Below, one piece after another: positions 61,078 to 64,000 of a stretch of DNA of 64,000 nt. The notes beneath the pieces were generated by a model. That model was given only the letters and a program-made list of their open reading frames with translations. It was not told where the DNA came from and ran no database searches. Position numbers and translations under genes: made by a program. Origin of the DNA: Blautia wexlerae DSM 19850 (lineage in GTDB: Bacteria > Bacillota > Clostridia > Lachnospirales > Lachnospiraceae); contig NZ_CP102267.1 in NCBI RefSeq assembly GCF_025148125.1, forward strand, positions 3,110,501-3,174,500, written 5' to 3'. The first letter of the stretch is position 1, and the number at the start of each line of letters is the position of its first letter.

Positions 61078-62301
61078 TCACTCTGCTCTTCTTAACAGAT
61101 CGTAAACCTGGATTTCGGTTCCCAGGTCGATAAACAGCTTCTGCTGTGCATGAGGCGCACTCTCCATGGAATTGCCTTCCTCATCATAAATTCCCTTCAC
61201 AGTGACAGCTACATTCTGTCCGTCTGGTTTCATAATTTCAATTGTCTCACCTACAGAGAATTTATTTCTCTGAGTGATCTGCGCATAACCCCGTTCATCC
61301 ACTGCCTCAGCAAATCCCAGATACGTATATTCCTTCTGATAAGTATTATTATCATAAATCTGTGTATTCTCATCCGGTTTTCCATAGAAGAATCCGGTTG
61401 TAAACTGTCTGTAGGTACAGTTGGAAATCTGTTCCTGGTACCATGGCATATTTGCCTGATATTTCTCAGGGCTCTCCATATAGTCGTCTATTGCCTTGCG
61501 GTAAGTTCTGGCAACTGTTGCGACATAGAGAGCGGTTTTCATACGGCCTTCTATCTTCAGACTGTCGATTCCGCTGTTAATGATATCGTCCATATGCTCG
61601 ATCATGCAGAGATCCTTGGAATTAAAGATATAGGTTCCTCTTTCATTTTCAAATACCGGCATATATTCTCCCGGACGTTTCTCCTCAACAATGGAATATT
61701 TCCAACGGCAGGGATGGGTACAGGCTCCCTGGTTGGCATCACGTCCTGCCAGATAATTACTGAGCAGACATCTTCCGGAATAAGAAATGCACATAGCACC
61801 ATGGATGAATGTTTCAATCTCCATATCCTCCGGAATATGCTCTCTGATCTCTTTAATCTCCGCAAGCGAAAGCTCTCTGGCTGTTACCACACGCTTTGCT
61901 CCCAGATTGTACCAGAAACGATATGTCTCATAGTTAGTATTGTTTGCCTGTGTACTGATATGACGTTCGATTTCCGGGCATATTTCCTTTGCATACATAT
62001 AGATTCCCGGGTCTGCAATGATCAGTGCATCCGGCTTCAGTTCTTTCAGTTCTGTCAGATATTCCCTCACACCCGGCAGATCATAATTATGGGCCAGAAT
62101 ATTTACCGTCACATAAACTTTCACTCCATGTTCATGGGCAAAAGCGATTCCTTCCTTCATATCTTCATGGGAAAAGTTCTTTGCTTTGGCACGAAGTCCA
62201 AAGGCTTCTCCACCGATATATACTGCATCTGCTCCGAAAATAACAGCAATCTTCAATACCTCAAGACTGCTAGCCGGAACCAGCAATTCTATTTTTCTCA
62301 T
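61078..62301 (-). CDS. U32-family protein TrhP-like (tRNA 5-hydroxyuridine synthesis)
   Basis: A 407-aa protein. IELLVPASSLEVLKIAVIFGADAVYIGG and the cysteine set CISYSGRCLLS, NQGACTHPCRWKY and KDLCMIEHM match peptidase U32/TrhP. Conserved SLKIEGRMK is present. Known members hydroxylate U34 of tRNA with prephenate rather than cleave peptides. ATG 62301 follows AGGAG. It lies directly behind the TrmR-like methyltransferase that would methylate the product. Confidence 0.85.
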   Translation of the reverse strand: MRKIELLVPASSLEVLKIAVIFGADAVYIGGEAFGLRAKAKNFSHEDMKEGIAFAHEHGVKVYVTVNILAHNYDLPGVREYLTELKELKPDALIIADPGIYMYAKEICPEIERHISTQANNTNYETYRFWYNLGAKRVVTARELSLAEIKEIREHIPEDMEIETFIHGAMCISYSGRCLLSNYLAGRDANQGACTHPCRWKYSIVEEKRPGEYMPVFENERGTYIFNSKDLCMIEHMDDIINSGIDSLKIEGRMKTALYVATVARTYRKAIDDYMESPEKYQANMPWYQEQISNCTYRQFTTGFFYGKPDENTQIYDNNTYQKEYTYLGFAEAVDERGYAQITQRNKFSVGETIEIMKPDGQNVAVTVKGIYDEEGNSMESAPHAQQKLFIDLGTEIQVYDLLRRAE

Positions 62302-62306
62302 ATTGT

Positions 62307-62951
62307 TCACTCCTGTTTCACACTGACTGTAACTCCGTCTCCCAGGGGAATGATCGAAGTTATCAGGGATGGATTATGTTTCAGTTCATACAGATACTCA
62401 CGCATTCTCTTATATATGGTTCTGTTTCTGCGCTCTACCAGATAATGGGATTCTATGATATCTCCCTCCTGAAGCACATTGTCAGAGATGAGAACACCGC
62501 CATTTTTCATAAGACGCATCACATCCGGAAGCCAGTTGATATACTGTCCCTTTGCAGCATCCATAAAAATCATGTCAAACGAATCTTCCAGTTCTTTTAA
62601 TATCTGTCCTGCGTCTCCCTCAAGCAGAGTAATCTGCGCTTCCCGTCCGGCTCTCCTGAAATTCTCTTTTGCGATGGGAATTCTCTTCTCATAATTCTCG
62701 ATCGTTACGATTTCAAGATCCTCAGGACCATATTCACACATAAGAAGTGTGGAGAAGCCAATGGCTGTCCCCACCTCCAGAATACGCTTCGGCCGGTTTA
62801 CAGCCAGAAACATTTTTATAAAGCTCTGCATTTCTCTCCGGATGATCGGCACCCGTTCCCTGATGGCATACTGCTCCAATTCTTCAAGAAACGGTGTATT
62901 TCCCATATCCAGTGAATTAATATAGGTACGCATCCGCTCGTCAACTATCAC
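62307..62951 (-). CDS. O-methyltransferase, TrmR-like
   Basis: A 214-aa class I SAM enzyme. RILEVGTAIGFSTLLMCEY is the SAM motif, EIVTIENYEKRI the acidic loop and FDMIFMDAAKGQYINWLP the metal/catalytic region; ISDNVLQEGDI is typical. In B. subtilis the neighbour gene yrrM (trmR) makes 5-methoxyuridine in tRNA together with TrhP. Gene order here is the same. Confidence 0.85.
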   Translation of the reverse strand: MIVDERMRTYINSLDMGNTPFLEELEQYAIRERVPIIRREMQSFIKMFLAVNRPKRILEVGTAIGFSTLLMCEYGPEDLEIVTIENYEKRIPIAKENFRRAGREAQITLLEGDAGQILKELEDSFDMIFMDAAKGQYINWLPDVMRLMKNGGVLISDNVLQEGDIIESHYLVERRNRTIYKRMREYLYELKHNPSLITSIIPLGDGVTVSVKQE

Positions 62952-63352
62952 GAATCACTTACCCCTTCCTGTTCATCATCACCTGCCAGAATTCCCATGA
63001 TACGATTAGGTGTATATGCTGTACTTAACAGATACGTTCCGGCCTGAAGCTTTCCATGATAAGTGGACAGTCTCTCCTGAACATAAAATACCGTTGCACT
63101 CTTGACCAGACCTTTTTTTTGAAGAGTTTTGGCAATCTTGTACAAGGAAGTATCTTCCTTGATCACCACTGTAACTTCCTGTCCTTCTCCGGGACTCATG
63201 GCCTGCTGATTAAAGACATCATGTCCAAACTGATAAGAAGCCTTTCCTACCCAGAAAAGTAAAACTATCACACATATATAAAGTACGATCTTAAAAAACG
63301 TTCCTGCAACAACAACACCTGCTGCACCTGCACGTTCTCTGGTATCACTCAT
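62948..63352 (-). CDS. Short MltG-like membrane protein without catalytic domain
   Basis: A 134-aa protein with one membrane segment (IVLYICVIVLLFWVGKASYQ) and a LysM-like domain (VVIKEDTSLYKIAKTLQKKGLVKS, KLQAGTYLLS) that corresponds to the N-terminal part of MltG. The transglycosylase domain of MltG (~200 further residues, with a conserved Glu) is absent. It lies where yrrL/mltG stands in Bacillus. The stop overlaps the next start (ATGA-like, 4 bases). Confidence 0.7.
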   Translation of the reverse strand: MSDTRERAGAAGVVVAGTFFKIVLYICVIVLLFWVGKASYQFGHDVFNQQAMSPGEGQEVTVVIKEDTSLYKIAKTLQKKGLVKSATVFYVQERLSTYHGKLQAGTYLLSTAYTPNRIMGILAGDDEQEGVSDS

Positions 63353-63377
63353 AAGCTATTTCCTTTCTGTATGTCAG

Positions 63378-63424
63378 GCGGATAAAGTCATCCGCTCAGT
63401 TATCTGCTCACAGCAGGATAACTG
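63378..63424. repeat. Pair of small hairpins
   Basis: GCGGATAAAGTCATCCGC (63378-63395) and CAGTTATC...GGATAACTG (63397-63424). Close relatives of the pair at 59200-59264. They lie between the YlbF-like and MltG-like genes. Confidence 0.5.
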
Positions 63425-63441
63425 TTTTACAGTTTATCTGC

Positions 63442-63786
63442 TCACATTCCCGGGACCTCTATATCAATACCTTCTCCCAGTTTTATACAGATTCTCTGCA
63501 TCATTTTACACAAAGCAAGCTCCGCATCCAGATACGCATTCACTTCCGGGTGTCTGCGCAGCTCTGCGGATTCTTTTCCCATCTGCTCTACAACTTCAAA
63601 CAGATTATCGGAATCACATTCATTCTGGACTTTATAATTATCTGCCCTGAATGTATCCACACGTGCCTTCAGTTCGGGCTTCTTTTTCAGGATATCACTC
63701 TGCTTCTGAAATTCCAGATATTCAGGGCTCTCCTTTATAGCCTCCAGAAGCCCTTTAATACTTTCCTCTATTGTATTTGGTTCCAT
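63442..63786 (-). CDS. YlbF/YmcA-family protein
   Basis: A 114-aa helical protein: LLEAIKESPEYLEFQKQSDILKK, then VQNECDSDNLFEVVEQM and RHPEVNAYLDAELALCKMMQRI. It matches the YlbF/YmcA family that in Bacillus forms a complex affecting RNase Y and sporulation. GGAACC is weak, but the ATG overlaps the region just after the RNase J stop. Confidence 0.8.
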   Translation of the reverse strand: MEPNTIEESIKGLLEAIKESPEYLEFQKQSDILKKKPELKARVDTFRADNYKVQNECDSDNLFEVVEQMGKESAELRRHPEVNAYLDAELALCKMMQRICIKLGEGIDIEVPGM

Positions 63787-63787
63787 T

Positions 63788-64000
63788 TTATGCCTCCATG
63801 ATAATAGGCAGGATCATAGGACTTCTCTTGGTACGTTTCCATAAAAATTCACTGAGCGCATCCTTCACAACTGTCTTGATCTTGCCCCAGTCCGTAATAT
63901 TACGTTCCAGACAAGAATCCAGTGCATTCTCTACCACTTCTCTTGCACCATCCATCAGATCCTCAGATTCCCTCACATATACGAAGCCTCTGGAAACAAT
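63788..64000 (-). CDS. Ribonuclease J, C-terminal end (partial)
   Basis: The frame runs in from the right edge: SRGFVYVRESEDLMDGA, then ITDWGKIKTVVKDALSEFLW and KRTKRSPMILPIIM. This is the conserved C-terminal domain of RNase J, an exo/endoribonuclease of the metallo-beta-lactamase family. Only the last 70 residues lie in the window. Confidence 0.88.
   Translation of the reverse strand: MVSRGFVYVRESEDLMDGAREVVENALDSCLERNITDWGKIKTVVKDALSEFLWKRTKRSPMILPIIMEA

Noticed and set aside
61150..62445. 431-codon plus-strand frame over the U32 gene
   Set aside because: A shadow of the conserved minus-strand TrhP-like gene; no start signal and no recognisable domains.

Overview
The window looks like a chromosomal segment of an anaerobic, spore-forming Firmicute, most likely a Lachnospiraceae relative of Blautia or Ruminococcus. 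This is inferred from the gene content: cotJABC, spoIIGA-sigE, sigK, asrABC, hcp, the DUF5717/DUF5716 pair, and strong AGGAGG ribosome binding sites. It is a family-level guess only. No rRNA, tRNA or CRISPR array was seen.

1-8.8 kb: the spore-coat operon cotJA-cotJB-cotJC is split by a 7,764-bp element inserted after codon 29 of cotJC (a manganese-catalase-family coat protein). The element has an 8-bp core (GGTGGCCC) at both ends. Just inside the core lie 21-bp arms that are inverted repeats of each other. Precise excision would rejoin a 209-codon cotJC and leave a circle with a symmetric 50-bp attP. A large serine recombinase sits at the right end. Cargo includes an endolysin, a holin, a Cro/CI-like switch, an ImmA-like protein, a DUF4258/YgiT-type pair, a secreted protein and a Uma2 nuclease-like protein. 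The layout is that of the skin element of sigK, but in a different sporulation gene. sigK itself (60.4 kb) is intact and has no evident pro-sequence.

9-24.7 kb: trkA-trkH potassium uptake, a radical SAM activase-like gene, spoIIGA-sigE, a shikimate dehydrogenase, a DUF218 and SEC-C pair, nested repeats with an IS5-type element, a membrane-anchored HAD phosphatase, purA, purB, and a three-gene polar amino acid ABC transporter.

24.7-39.6 kb: a three-gene operon of unknown function (a 1195-aa DUF5717-type protein, an actin/Hsp70-like DUF5716-type protein and a helical TPR-like protein); a secreted transglutaminase-like protein; a MATE exporter; a nitronate monooxygenase-like enzyme; and two hybrid histidine kinases, one broken by an in-frame TGA.

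39.6-48.9 kb: a redox island. A Crp/Fnr regulator diverges from a ferredoxin and hcp (hybrid cluster protein). An AraC-MFS pair lies between two 99-bp copies of the hcp 3' end and terminator. The asrABC sulfite reductase operon follows a second Crp/Fnr regulator, whose promoter carries a CRP-like palindrome exactly at -41.5.

49-60.3 kb: an accessory region with a 3.4-kb tandem duplication (MATE, DUF2500, small ORF), a CPBP protease, an AAA/DUF4143 ATPase preceded by three 32-bp iterons, decayed fragments (carboxylesterase, ZnuA, Zur, PhoH), a YibE/F pair, a dihydrouridine synthase and an HD protein.

60.4-64 kb: sigK, then a housekeeping operon on the minus strand: RNase J (partial), YlbF-like, a short MltG-like protein, TrmR-like methyltransferase and TrhP-like U32 protein.
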